Origin: Candidatus Methanovirga basalitermitum
GTDB taxonomy: Archaea > Methanobacteriota > Methanobacteria > Methanobacteriales > Methanobacteriaceae
DNA: 14,907 bases
Assembly (NCBI GenBank): GCA_031284445.1
Contig: JAISZW010000078.1
Coordinates: forward strand, 1 to 14,907
Direction of reading: 5' to 3'
Both the position numbers and the translations under genes were made by a program. Positions 1 through 8,972 of this stretch are shown in pieces (within the stretch, counting starts at the first letter, position 1; every line of letters begins with the position of its first letter). The notes below the pieces were generated by a model that made no database searches, was not told the origin of the DNA, and was given only the letters and a program-made list of their open reading frames with translations.

Positions 1-559
1 CCTATAGCAGAAAATAATGTTTTCACGAAAAACACAGAATTTAACATCATTAATAAAAGAAGTGTACAGGTGACAACCAAGAATAAGTTTAACAAGTGAT
101 GGATTAAAACAATATAAAAAAGTTGCTGAAGATTTAGGGTTAAAACATCAAAGATGCATATTTCATATCATGAAAGTACTGCTAGATGAGAAAATAGAAA
201 GGTATTTAAAAAGAACTAAAGATGATACAATCACTAAAATCTCAGTTGCACGATATTTGACAGAAATAAACAACATATTCAGAACTTATGATGAGAAAGA
301 ATGTTTAAATAGATATTAAGCATTATTAGGCAAGTATGAGAGATTACCATCTGTTATAATAAAAGTTCTGACGAAAAAGATAATTCCTAACTTTGAAAGC
401 CTTACACAGTTCACTATTAATAATTTTATACCTAGAACATCGAATCAGGCAGAGCAACATTATAGTAAGACTAAGAAATCAGAAATTAAAAGTAAATTTA
501 AGACAGTTGAGGGTTTATTGGAATATTTAGCTCTGTTCATGGAAAATGAAGCATTATAA
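1..559 (+). pseudogene. DDE transposase remnant, 5' end outside the window
   Basis: The + strand encodes the C-terminal half of a DDE transposase. From 95 one frame reads TSDGLKQYKKVAEDLGLKHQ, then CIFHIMK, and near the end FIPRTSNQAEQHYSKTKK. The D of SDG and the E of NQAE fit the second and third acidic residues of a DDE catalytic triad, and the F-x-R-T-S-N-x-x-E block is a familiar transposase signature. The gene is broken. An in-frame TAA lies at 317-319. The start of the window (1 to about 80, beginning PIAEN) is in another frame, so a frameshift lies near 70-90. The frame closes at TAA 557-559, although KTPQKFTPSP follows in the same frame after two stops, so the ancestral protein may have run to about 595. 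Similar transposases occur in gut methanogens, but I cannot name the IS family. It is very unlikely to be functional. Confidence 0.8.
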
Positions 560-652
560 TGAAAAACTCCACAAAAATTTACACCCTCTCCTAAAATAAA
601 GATTTATATATTACTATTTCTAAAGATATAACTTTCATGAGAAAAATGTCAT

Positions 653-791
653 TATAGTACTCGACTAAAGTTTTAAAAATAATGCCCATTATTAATTGCC
701 CATATTAATACTCATCAAATTATAGATATGAATATAAACAACAAAATTTTTAGAAGATCTTATGTTATATTCATCATTCTTAAATCAAATG
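653..791 (+). repeat. Dispersed intergenic repeat, copy 1
   Basis: This is the first copy of a diverged direct repeat whose second copy is at 8966-9110. The shared blocks, in the same order and orientation, are TATAGTACTCGA, AAAGTTTTAAAAATAAT, ACTCATCAAATTATA, a TTTTTAGA block, and TCATCATT followed by TTAAAT.AAATG. Weaker similarity may continue downstream (CTTTAAAATGA near 868-880 against 9137-9147, and ATATAAC near 900 against 9173). This copy lies about 90 bp after the transposase remnant and about 200 bp before the aldolase/phosphatase gene. It codes for nothing that I can see. It could be a transposon-end relic or a repeat that carries a promoter. Confidence 0.6.
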
Positions 792-962
792 TTCAGTACT
801 ATATAAAAATTTTTCATTAAATAAAGTTTTCAATTGTTGTAGAAGTGGGCATTAATTATTTTTATCTTTAAAATGACTATAGAAGTTGTTCAATTGTAAT
901 ATAACAATACATAAGCATAGTAAAAATAATGGTTTTTCATTGATTTTAGATTTGTTGCCCAT
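683..962. promoter_or_regulatory. Cluster of TGCCCAT motifs upstream of fbp
   Basis: TGCCCAT occurs at 683-689, 697-703 and 956-962. An inverted TGGGCA lies at 846-851. The first two are spaced 14 bp apart, each followed by a TTAAT-type tail. The third overlaps a TATA-like ATTATATATT (961-970). In such AT-rich DNA, four copies of this C-rich core within 280 bp of one another are unlikely to be background. A gluconeogenic gene is a plausible target for repression, and a site that overlaps the TATA-like element could block TBP. The alternative is that the first pair belongs to the dispersed repeat, although the second copy of that repeat lacks the motif. The regulator is unknown and the role is inference. 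Confidence 0.35.
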
Positions 963-995
963 TATATATTAAGATAGGAATTATGAGGAAAAAAT

Positions 996-2096
996 ATGAC
1001 AAAAACTACTGTAAGTGTTATTAAAGCAGATGTAGGAAGTATTTCTGGTCATGGTGTAGCTCATCCTGAGTTAATCCAGATTTGTAAAGATACATTGAAA
1101 GAAGCAACCTCAAATGGGTTATTAGAAGACTATTATGTTACCCGATGTGGGGATGACATAGATATGATAATGACTCATAGGAATGGAGAAGAAAACGAAG
1201 AAGTTCATAAAACAGCATTCAATGCATTTATGAAAGCAACTGAAAGAGCTCGTGAGTTAAAACTCTATGGTGCAGGTCAAGATTTATTATCTGATACATT
1301 TTCTGGAAATATTAAAGGAATGGGTCCTGGTGTTGCTGAAATGGAATTTAAGGAAAGACCAAGTGATCCTGTAATTGTTTATTGCTGTGATAAAACTGAA
1401 CCAGGAGCATTTAATTTCCCATTATACAGAATATTCGCAGATCCATTCAATACTGCAGGTCTTGTTATAGATCCAAGTTTGCATGATGGATTTAAATTTG
1501 AAATCTTTGATGTAATGGAACACAGAAAAGTCGTCATGGAATGTCCTGAAGAATCTTATGATTTACTTGCTCTTTTGGGGTCAACTGGAAGATATGTCAT
1601 TAAGAGAATTTTTAAAAAAAATGGAGAAATAGCTGCAAGTGTTTCTACAGAAAGATTAAATTTAATGGCAGGACAATATGTTGGTAAAGATGATCCAGTA
1701 GCAGTAGTAAGAGCACAATCAGGATTTCCAGCTGGTGGAGAAGTAGTAGAGCCATTCGCATTCCCACATCTTGTTAGTGGATGGATGAGAGGTTCTCACA
1801 ACGGTCCTTTAATGCCAACTAGTCAAAAGTATGCAAACCCTATTAGATTCGATGGACCTCCAAGAATCATAGGTTTAGGTTTCCAAATAGCTGATTCTAA
1901 ATTGATAGGACCTATTGATTTATTCGATGATCCTGCATTTGATAATACAAGAAATCAAGCAGCAGGTATTGCAAGTTATATGAGGCGTCACGGTCCATTT
2001 GAACCACACAGATTACCAAGTGAAGAAATGGAATATACATCATTGCCTGGTGTCTTAGAAAAACTTGAAAAAAGATTCAAAGATATGGATAGTTAA
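996..2096 (+). CDS. fbp: Fructose-1,6-bisphosphate aldolase/phosphatase (archaeal bifunctional type)
   Basis: This cytosolic gluconeogenic enzyme joins dihydroxyacetone phosphate and glyceraldehyde 3-phosphate into fructose 1,6-bisphosphate and then dephosphorylates it to fructose 6-phosphate. At 366 residues it is the usual full length. Family hallmarks are visible: the N-terminal VSVIKADVGSISGHG (Asp12, His19), CGDDIDM (Asp53, Asp54), CCDKTEPGAFN (Asp132, Lys133), YVGKDDP (Lys231, matching the Schiff-base lysine of the family, with Asp232 and Asp233 as metal ligands), and Tyr347 in MEYTSLPG, matching the catalytic tyrosine. The start is supported by a GAGG ribosome binding site at 985-988, 7 nt before the ATG. 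A TATA-like ATTATATATT at 961-970 sits so close that its transcript would almost lack a leader, so another promoter may be used. surE follows 78 bp later on the same strand with its own ribosome binding site. No defects are seen. Confidence 0.97.
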   Translation: MTKTTVSVIKADVGSISGHGVAHPELIQICKDTLKEATSNGLLEDYYVTRCGDDIDMIMTHRNGEENEEVHKTAFNAFMKATERARELKLYGAGQDLLSDTFSGNIKGMGPGVAEMEFKERPSDPVIVYCCDKTEPGAFNFPLYRIFADPFNTAGLVIDPSLHDGFKFEIFDVMEHRKVVMECPEESYDLLALLGSTGRYVIKRIFKKNGEIAASVSTERLNLMAGQYVGKDDPVAVVRAQSGFPAGGEVVEPFAFPHLVSGWMRGSHNGPLMPTSQKYANPIRFDGPPRIIGLGFQIADSKLIGPIDLFDDPAFDNTRNQAAGIASYMRRHGPFEPHRLPSEEMEYTSLPGVLEKLEKRFKDMDS

Positions 2097-2142
2097 ATAT
2101 ACTAATATTAACTATTCTTTTAATTATTTAAAACCTTTTTTA
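2089..2142 (+). terminator. Possible terminator after fbp
   Basis: ATAGTTAA (2089-2096) and TTAACTAT (2108-2115) form an 8-bp stem with an 11-nt loop that includes the stop codon of the gene. T-rich DNA follows, with a TTTTTT run near 2136-2141. Archaeal termination depends mainly on T runs, so the T-rich stretch is the stronger part of the call. surE starts 33 bp later, so read-through is also possible. Confidence 0.3.
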
Positions 2143-2174
2143 ATCAGAGAACATAGAGAGGAGCATCAAAATAG

Positions 2175-2948
2175 ATGAATAATAAAAAAATTTTACTTGT
2201 AAATGATGATGGTATTCATAGCCCTGGTATTTTATATAGTAAAGAAGCTGTAGAAGATTTAGGAGAGGCAATTATTGTTGCACCTCTTGAACAGCAGTCA
2301 GGAAAAGGTCATAGTCTATCTTATTTCAAAAATTTAATAACATCGACAACATATTTAGATGATAATTCTGAGACTTTTTTTGTTCTTGGAACACCTGCAG
2401 ATTGTGTTGTGATTGGATTTTCTCTATTAGGTGGGAAGCCTGATTTAGTTATTTCAGGCATTAATATAGGAGTAAATTTGGGTTATAATCGTATTACTTC
2501 TTCAGGAACACTTGGAGCTGCATTAGAAGCAGCATCATACGGGATTCCAAGTTTATGTGTTTCTATTGATGTAAAAGATGATATAGATAAGTTTTCTAAA
2601 AGTGGTCATGATATTGATTTTAGTTTTGCCAAGAAGATAGTGAATAAAATAGCTAAAAACATTTTAAAAAAGGGAATGCCAGAAGGAATAGATGTTTTTA
2701 ACATTAATATTCCAGCAACTCCTGTGGATGATGAAATAGTAGCTACTCGATTAGGTAAACGATTATATCATCCTGAAGTAGAACAATTAGAAAAAGAAAC
2801 ATATATATGGAAGGATGGCACATATCAAGAATTGGAAGAAGAGTCAGGATTAGATACTTATACCACATTGATTGAAAATAAGGTAACTGTTACACCATTA
2901 ACTTTAGACTTAACTGCAAAATCAGATATTACAGAATGGTTAATTTAA
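2175..2948 (+). CDS. surE: 5'/3'-nucleotidase SurE
   Basis: SurE is a metal-dependent phosphatase that removes phosphate from nucleoside 5'- or 3'-monophosphates. It acts in the cytosol in nucleotide salvage and turnover. At 257 residues it is a normal length. The N-terminal ILLVNDDGIHSPG carries the metal-binding Asp11 and Asp12. QQSGKGHSLSY provides Ser42, and SGINIGVNLG provides Asn97, the other expected ligands. GTPADCV (72-78) and SSGTLGAALEA (109-119) are conserved substrate-pocket segments of the family. The ATG follows a strong GAGAGGAG ribosome binding site (2156-2163) by 11 nt. It may be co-transcribed with the upstream aldolase/phosphatase gene (78-bp gap). It ends 4 bp short of the stop codon of the giant helicase gene on the opposite strand, so the two transcripts converge. 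No defects are seen. Confidence 0.95.
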   Translation: MNNKKILLVNDDGIHSPGILYSKEAVEDLGEAIIVAPLEQQSGKGHSLSYFKNLITSTTYLDDNSETFFVLGTPADCVVIGFSLLGGKPDLVISGINIGVNLGYNRITSSGTLGAALEAASYGIPSLCVSIDVKDDIDKFSKSGHDIDFSFAKKIVNKIAKNILKKGMPEGIDVFNINIPATPVDDEIVATRLGKRLYHPEVEQLEKETYIWKDGTYQELEEESGLDTYTTLIENKVTVTPLTLDLTAKSDITEWLI

Positions 2949-2952
2949 ACTA

Positions 2953-5900
2953 TTAGAAATTAATCCAATGTAATATATTGTTTTCATTTAATAAAGTTCC
3001 CTTAATAGTTAAATAATCAATAACATGACTAATCTTTAAATTTGTTTTCTTAGAAATTGTTTTAAAACCAAAATTTTTAGCTACTTGTTTAATTAAGTCC
3101 TTATCTTTTAAACCATTGTTATGCTTAAAAATTAAATGTATATTTTCCTCAATTTCAATATTAGAAATCATGTCAATATTTGGTTTGTTGCGTTTTCTAA
3201 CTTTAGTCGTGTCTTCTTTAGTTGAGAATAGAAAATCACCATCAATAAAAATTAATCCCCTATTTTCACTATTTTTAATGGATTTATTAATTTTATTTTT
3301 AAATTTTGAAGTAGCACGACTAATTCCTAAACCTTCTTTTATTCTCTGAACCATCTCTTTAGTATGAATAGGACCTTCAACTAAAACAATTTTATTGATT
3401 ATATGATTAATTTCCTTATCAGGAAGTTTATAGAATTCACCAAGTGTTTTGTTTATATTTAGGTTGGTTGTTTTATATGGTTCTACATTAGTTGTATTTT
3501 CTGGGTTTTTAGGAATAATGGTATCATCGATTTGTTTCATTTCACGCTCCAAACTAAGATGATGGTTAATTCTATTGATTATCTCTTCTAAAAATTCATC
3601 AGAAGTTTCATAAAATGCATTATCATGGCTAATAGTATTTAAATTATTATAACTTAAATTATTGTTTGAATCATTTTCATTGGACAAGTCAAGACCTAAG
3701 TCTCTATCAATTAAATTTCTATAATCTATCTTTCTGTTAATGTAATGATTATCTTCCTCAATTCTATTTTTTTTACTGGTCTCTGTTCTATCAATAACAG
3801 GAAAATTTTCTTGTGATGGGGCTTCGATTTGTTTTAAAGATTTTTTTATATACTTAATCTCATTTTTTATTCCTGATAAAACATTAAACACATCATCATC
3901 TGAATATTTAATAACAGCATCTTTACTAAGGGGATTACTAATATCTATTAGATCTTCATTATCATCATAATCTTCAACTATAGAAGTTCTATCCTGAATA
4001 TTAGATTTATAATTCTCCTTGGAGTTCTCAGATTCAGGATTAGAAATTTCAACTTCTCTATGATTTTTAATTCCATTATCATCAAAGGTAGATATAAAAC
4101 TTTCAATATAGTCTTCACTATTCATTGAATCAGAGTTTTTATTAGAATCATCATTCATCGAGTTAAAATTATTATTAGCTTTGCTATTTGGATATTTTTC
4201 ATCATCAATAGCATTTAAAGATCTTTTTAATTTAATTTCAGATTCAAAAGCTTCTTTGTTTTCATTTAAACTGATTTTTTCTTTTAAATTAGGTTCACTA
4301 TTTGATTTATTATCTAAATTATTTTTAATTAAATCATTCTCATTATTTGAATCAACTTTTTCTTTATATAAATCAATTTTATCCAAATTAAAAATATTAT
4401 TTTCATTTGCTTCTTCACTAAAATCCATATCTAAGGATATAGTTTCATCTGCCATGTTTTTAGAGTTCTTAAGATTTTTATCAATATTTTTAAAATTAGT
4501 GTTATCTTCTTCCCATTCTCTGGTTTCATTATCTAAAAAGTCTTTGATTTCTACATTAGTCTCTTCTGATGAAGGCATATTATATTCATTTTCATTACTT
4601 TTTGAAGAGTCAATACCATATCCAACTTCAGTACTTGGAGAGTCATCAATAAATTCGATGCCATTGTTTTCTAAAGAATTTTCATCTACTAATAATGAGC
4701 TATTTTCTTCTTTAATTGTGTATTTTCCTTTTCTAATTATAGTTTCATCTTTAATCTGTACATCCTCTTTAAGTTTTTCTTTTTTTTTAATTTGGACTTC
4801 TTTTTTAAATTTTGTAATGGATTGAATAAGTTTGGATTGAGCAAAATTCCTGTTCCTGTACCAATCTGTTGACCAAAGATGATATAAATTCCAGTTAAGA
4901 CCAGTTAAAACTTGGTCTCTAAGGCGATCTCTATCTCTTGCAACTTTAGATGATTTATAATTTTCTCCATCACATTCAATACCCAATATGTATCTACCTG
5001 GATCTTCATCGTCTAAAATAGCTAAATCTATTTTAAAGAAATCTCCAACATTTTTATGAACATTAAATTCTTTTTCTTTAAGAAAACTGTAAACACTATC
5101 AACAAAGTTTTCTTGGTTGGTATCTTCATCATATCGGATTAAGTCTTTAGACATATTTTCAGCATATTCTAAGAAGTTTCTTAGTGCTTCTACACCAAAT
5201 GGTGTGTTTGATCCTAAATGCATATCATAGGCTTTGAAGTTTGAAAACACAACACATTTTTCTTTTCCACGAGTTATAAGTACATTTAATCTTCTTTCTC
5301 CTCCATCCTGATTTAAAGGACCGAAATTGCTTGATAAACTTCCATTTTCATCAAACCCATAACCTATACTTATTAACATAACATCTCTTTCATCACCTTG
5401 TATGGTTTCAAGGTTTTTAACAAAGAATCTATCCTTTTTTTTCTCTGAAAATAAATGTTCAAGTTCTGGATGTTCTTTTCTTCTAACTTCAAGTTCTTCA
5501 AGTATAGCATTTCTTTGTGAAACTGAAAATGTTCCTACTCCTAAACTTTTCTTAGCACCATACTTTTTAAAGTGTTTAAAGATCTCATCTACTACTTCAG
5601 TAGCTTGCCCTATATTATTTGAGTTTTTTCCTCTTTGGTAGTAATTCTTTGGATTGTATTTAAATTTTAATCCTAATTCTTGATTACTGTGTGTTGGAGA
5701 TGGATAGACTAACAATTCACCATCATAAAATTCTTTATTGGACACATTAATTAATGATTCATGACGACTTCTATAATGCCATTTTAACATTCTAACTGGA
5801 AAAGAAAGTTTACAGAGATGAAGAATGCTTTCCATATCTAATGCAGTAGCTATTTCTTCGTCAGACTCAGCACTAATCATCTGGTCAAAAAATGATGTAG

Positions 5901-8880
5901 GAGGAAGTTGTTGTGTATCTCCAATCACAACGGCTGTTTTAGCTCTCATAAATGCACCAAATGCATCTTCTGGTTTAACTTGACTTGCTTCATCGAATAC
6001 AACAACATCAAATTTTAGATCATGATTTGTAGGGTCTAAGAATTCTGCAATTGATAGTGGACTCATCATAAAACATGGTTTTATCTGTTTTATAAGACTT
6101 CCTGTCTTTTTAAATAAGGTTCTAAGAGGGATATGTCCTCTTTTTCTTGTAAGTTCACTTGCTAATATTTTGGATTCCTTCTCAGCTGTGTTACCAAAGA
6201 TCTCTGGAATTTTATTGTTAAGTTTGTAATATATTCTTTTCCTATTTAGTTCCATGATTTTTAAATCAAGTTCTCTAAAATTTTTGATTTTATTTTCATG
6301 TAAATCTCCTACAAACGATGATAAATATTGATTTTCTGCAAAAATTAATTGTAGAAGTCCGTCAGCAAAGTTTCCATAAACTAAACTTTTGATGTCCTCA
6401 TTTTTAAGGTTTTTATCTTCAATAACTTTAATAAATATCTTAGCAGGTGTTTTTAAGCATGTATTTTTGGTGTTAAGATATTGTGACCACATATGTAATC
6501 TTGAAAGATCATTATTCCACTTATTTAACTGATTTTTCCATTTATCAAATGGAACATTCTCAAACCTATTTTTAAATATTAAGCTAATGTTTGGATTTAA
6601 TTTGGATTTTAGCTTCTCTAAACTATTATATAATCTCTCTCCAGCTTCAATATATTCATCAAACTCCCAATAATTACTAACATTTAAATTATCAGATAAT
6701 CTTTCTATGGTCACTTCATTATAAATTCCTTCTTTTAAAAATTTATTAAAACTATCGATCCAACTAACAAAAGCATTCAGCTGTGAAATATCGACATTTA
6801 AGTACCATAAGTTTCCAAAATATTTTCTTCCATTCACTTCTAAACTATTTAAAACCTTTTTAGTTTTAAAAAACCTATTAATATCTTGAAGGTCTTCTAA
6901 AATATTTTTATCATTAGTTCCTTTGTACTTATCTTTATAAAAAGACAATATTTTTTCTTTGATTGATTTATTTTTTTTGAAAAATCTTAAAACACCTTTA
7001 TTATTGTACTTCTTAAATTCATCGATCAATAGATCTACATCCTCATTTTCTATACTGGTATAAAATTTATTCCATACAACAGAACTTTTTTGATACTCAT
7101 CAAGTTTTCTAATTAAATCTAAACCATAACCATCATCATTAATCCATGGAGAATCTTTTAAAATAGTCATATCAATTAATTTAACATTTTCGTCATGAAA
7201 TAAATCTAAAGATTTCTTTATATCATTGAATACTCCTAAATTATCAGATATTTTGATTCCAAAAGATTTATTAACATTCTTCTCAAATGTTATAAATTCA
7301 TTTAAATGATTTTCACTATCAATCAACAGTTGTTGAATCTCTCTCAAGTCACCAGGAAGCAGACTATCAGGTGAACAAGTATTCCATGAGTTTTTTTTAC
7401 CAATAGTATGATGTAATTCAGCTAAATTCTCAAGATCAATAATCATATCATCTAAATCTTTCTTGGTAACATTTTCAGGGGATTTAATTGACACCAATGG
7501 AATCATCATACTTTTTTTTGAAAAATGGTCGTTAGCCATTTCTTTCATACCATAAAGTTCAAAAGGAGACATATTAATGGAATAATTCTTCTTATGAAGA
7601 ACTTCAACATACTCATCCAATTGGTATCGCAATAATTCTAGTTTCCTTATAATTTGCTCAATATCAAAATTTTCATCCATATCTCGACGGTTAAGACCTT
7701 TTTTAATCTCATTTAACAAATTTTTACGACTTGCTCTATGACTATGTAATTGAAGAACAAATTTACCAAGACCAACACTATCTAATCTACTTTTAACAAC
7801 CTCAAGAGCCGCCATTTTTTCACTTACAAAGAGAATACTTTTCCCTGAGCCAATGAGTTCAGAGATTAAATTAACAATAGTTTGTGATTTTCCTGTTCCA
7901 GGAGGACCCTCAACAACAAGATTACGACCAGCTTTAACATCCTCAATAACAGCAATTTGAGATGAATCAGCATCTAAAACATTATACAAATCATTATAAG
8001 ACAATTTTTTATCTATATTCTCACTATCAAACGATTCAATATCCTTATTAGGGTCAGGATTAAAAATAGCATCTATAAGATTATGTTTACTTAAATCAAC
8101 CTTAGGATTTAGATCCTTATACATTACAAATTTTGTAAATGAGAAAAAACCAAGAGCAATATCATTATTAATCTTCCATGAAGATAAAATACCATTCCCA
8201 CCATTTGACAAACCCTTTTTAACACTAATAAAATAATGGTTGATTGCATCGGCAGAATTTTGCATCTGGAAATCAGGTAAAATTAAATCATCTTCTTTAA
8301 GCTTAGCTTGAAGAGATATATTAGTTTTTACATCCTCGCCATTCCAATAAACAGAAAAAGATTTTCCTACAGATTTTCTTTCTAAAACAACAGGAATTAA
8401 AGCAAGAGGAGCTTTTTTAATATCCATTGGTTTATACTTATCACTCCATTCTAGGAAACCAACAGCTAAATAAAGAACATTATAACCTTTTTCTTGAATC
8501 ATAGTTTTAGACAGTTGATTTATATAAAAAAGTCTTTTTTGTAATTCACGGGGTGAAAGATCAGTTTTAAGAGAAGCATCATTTTGTAAAGATTTATTAA
8601 ATTCTTTAAAAGGCTCGCTAATAGGTTCAAAAGCTTCTTTAATGGGTTCAGTAATGTTTGAAAGTATTGATTTACTCTGTTTTTCATGATCTTTACTATT
8701 TGAAATGAAATACATTTTCTTATGTTGAGTAATAAGAAATTGATAAATATTTGAAGGTGTACTGTTAACTACTTCAATGGATTTAGACTTTTGTTTAAAA
8801 TTAAGAAGAGGATTTCTTGAAGTTAAATCTAATAAATTTCTTCTAAGGTCTTTAAACTCTTTTTTAACATCTTTTCTCAT
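2953..8880 (-). CDS. Giant DUF4011 superfamily 1 helicase with fused Vsr/MTES_1575-like nuclease and DUF3320
   Basis: A 1975-residue multidomain protein. Residues about 1-300 look like DUF4011 (LLDLTSRNPLLNF near the N-terminus). The UPF1-like SF1 helicase core follows: a Q-motif region (DADSSQIAVIEDV, 303-315), Walker A GPPGTGKS (325-332), Walker B VVVFDEASQ (959-967), GDTQQLPP (987-994), WHYRSRHESLI (1034-1044), TIQGDERDV (1159-1167) and GGERRLNVLITRG (1193-1205). About 600 residues separate Walker A from Walker B. Next comes a Vsr/MTES_1575-like endonuclease domain with Asp1285 and the E-x-D of GIECDG (Glu1302, Asp1304). Residues about 1350-1800 form a low-complexity Asn/Asp/Glu/Ser/Lys-rich linker. 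DUF3320 follows (VEGPIH at 1834-1839), then a C-terminal winged-helix-like tail. Good start evidence: GGAG at complement 8886-8889, 5 nt before the ATG. Related proteins are linked to defence against foreign nucleic acid; the role here is inferred. All motifs look intact. Confidence 0.93.
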   Translation of the reverse strand: MRKDVKKEFKDLRRNLLDLTSRNPLLNFKQKSKSIEVVNSTPSNIYQFLITQHKKMYFISNSKDHEKQSKSILSNITEPIKEAFEPISEPFKEFNKSLQNDASLKTDLSPRELQKRLFYINQLSKTMIQEKGYNVLYLAVGFLEWSDKYKPMDIKKAPLALIPVVLERKSVGKSFSVYWNGEDVKTNISLQAKLKEDDLILPDFQMQNSADAINHYFISVKKGLSNGGNGILSSWKINNDIALGFFSFTKFVMYKDLNPKVDLSKHNLIDAIFNPDPNKDIESFDSENIDKKLSYNDLYNVLDADSSQIAVIEDVKAGRNLVVEGPPGTGKSQTIVNLISELIGSGKSILFVSEKMAALEVVKSRLDSVGLGKFVLQLHSHRASRKNLLNEIKKGLNRRDMDENFDIEQIIRKLELLRYQLDEYVEVLHKKNYSINMSPFELYGMKEMANDHFSKKSMMIPLVSIKSPENVTKKDLDDMIIDLENLAELHHTIGKKNSWNTCSPDSLLPGDLREIQQLLIDSENHLNEFITFEKNVNKSFGIKISDNLGVFNDIKKSLDLFHDENVKLIDMTILKDSPWINDDGYGLDLIRKLDEYQKSSVVWNKFYTSIENEDVDLLIDEFKKYNNKGVLRFFKKNKSIKEKILSFYKDKYKGTNDKNILEDLQDINRFFKTKKVLNSLEVNGRKYFGNLWYLNVDISQLNAFVSWIDSFNKFLKEGIYNEVTIERLSDNLNVSNYWEFDEYIEAGERLYNSLEKLKSKLNPNISLIFKNRFENVPFDKWKNQLNKWNNDLSRLHMWSQYLNTKNTCLKTPAKIFIKVIEDKNLKNEDIKSLVYGNFADGLLQLIFAENQYLSSFVGDLHENKIKNFRELDLKIMELNRKRIYYKLNNKIPEIFGNTAEKESKILASELTRKRGHIPLRTLFKKTGSLIKQIKPCFMMSPLSIAEFLDPTNHDLKFDVVVFDEASQVKPEDAFGAFMRAKTAVVIGDTQQLPPTSFFDQMISAESDEEIATALDMESILHLCKLSFPVRMLKWHYRSRHESLINVSNKEFYDGELLVYPSPTHSNQELGLKFKYNPKNYYQRGKNSNNIGQATEVVDEIFKHFKKYGAKKSLGVGTFSVSQRNAILEELEVRRKEHPELEHLFSEKKKDRFFVKNLETIQGDERDVMLISIGYGFDENGSLSSNFGPLNQDGGERRLNVLITRGKEKCVVFSNFKAYDMHLGSNTPFGVEALRNFLEYAENMSKDLIRYDEDTNQENFVDSVYSFLKEKEFNVHKNVGDFFKIDLAILDDEDPGRYILGIECDGENYKSSKVARDRDRLRDQVLTGLNWNLYHLWSTDWYRNRNFAQSKLIQSITKFKKEVQIKKKEKLKEDVQIKDETIIRKGKYTIKEENSSLLVDENSLENNGIEFIDDSPSTEVGYGIDSSKSNENEYNMPSSEETNVEIKDFLDNETREWEEDNTNFKNIDKNLKNSKNMADETISLDMDFSEEANENNIFNLDKIDLYKEKVDSNNENDLIKNNLDNKSNSEPNLKEKISLNENKEAFESEIKLKRSLNAIDDEKYPNSKANNNFNSMNDDSNKNSDSMNSEDYIESFISTFDDNGIKNHREVEISNPESENSKENYKSNIQDRTSIVEDYDDNEDLIDISNPLSKDAVIKYSDDDVFNVLSGIKNEIKYIKKSLKQIEAPSQENFPVIDRTETSKKNRIEEDNHYINRKIDYRNLIDRDLGLDLSNENDSNNNLSYNNLNTISHDNAFYETSDEFLEEIINRINHHLSLEREMKQIDDTIIPKNPENTTNVEPYKTTNLNINKTLGEFYKLPDKEINHIINKIVLVEGPIHTKEMVQRIKEGLGISRATSKFKNKINKSIKNSENRGLIFIDGDFLFSTKEDTTKVRKRNKPNIDMISNIEIEENIHLIFKHNNGLKDKDLIKQVAKNFGFKTISKKTNLKISHVIDYLTIKGTLLNENNILHWINF

Positions 8881-8937
8881 ATTAACTCCAGATTATTAAA
8901 TGAAAAATTTAGGTATTTTACTTAAGTTTTCTTCAAC

Positions 8938-8972
8938 ATCAGGGTCCTGATTGTTCAATATTAAATATAGTA
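8938..8972 (-). promoter_or_regulatory. Candidate promoter and palindromic operator of the giant helicase
   Basis: Upstream of the helicase start on the minus strand, a TATA-like stretch (TACTATATTTAA, complement 8961-8972) is followed by a GC-rich palindrome, ATCAGG-GT-CCTGAT (8938-8951). If the TATA-like stretch is used, transcription would start at about 8940, inside the palindrome. That is a usual position for an archaeal repressor site. The palindrome could instead form a small hairpin at the 5' end of the mRNA. The TATA-like stretch lies at the edge of the dispersed repeat. This is inference from position only. Confidence 0.35.

Noticed and set aside
3116..3349. A 77-codon + strand ORF
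   Set aside because: It lies opposite the DUF3320 region of the helicase and has no ribosome binding site or recognisable domain.
4181..4825. A 214-codon + strand ORF rich in Ser, Phe and Leu
   Set aside because: It is the antisense shadow of the low-complexity linker of the giant helicase, whose reading frame has intact domains on both sides.
5402..5641. A 79-codon + strand ORF
   Set aside because: It is antisense to conserved helicase motifs and is Ser/Phe-rich, as expected from reverse reading of Lys/Glu-rich coding DNA.
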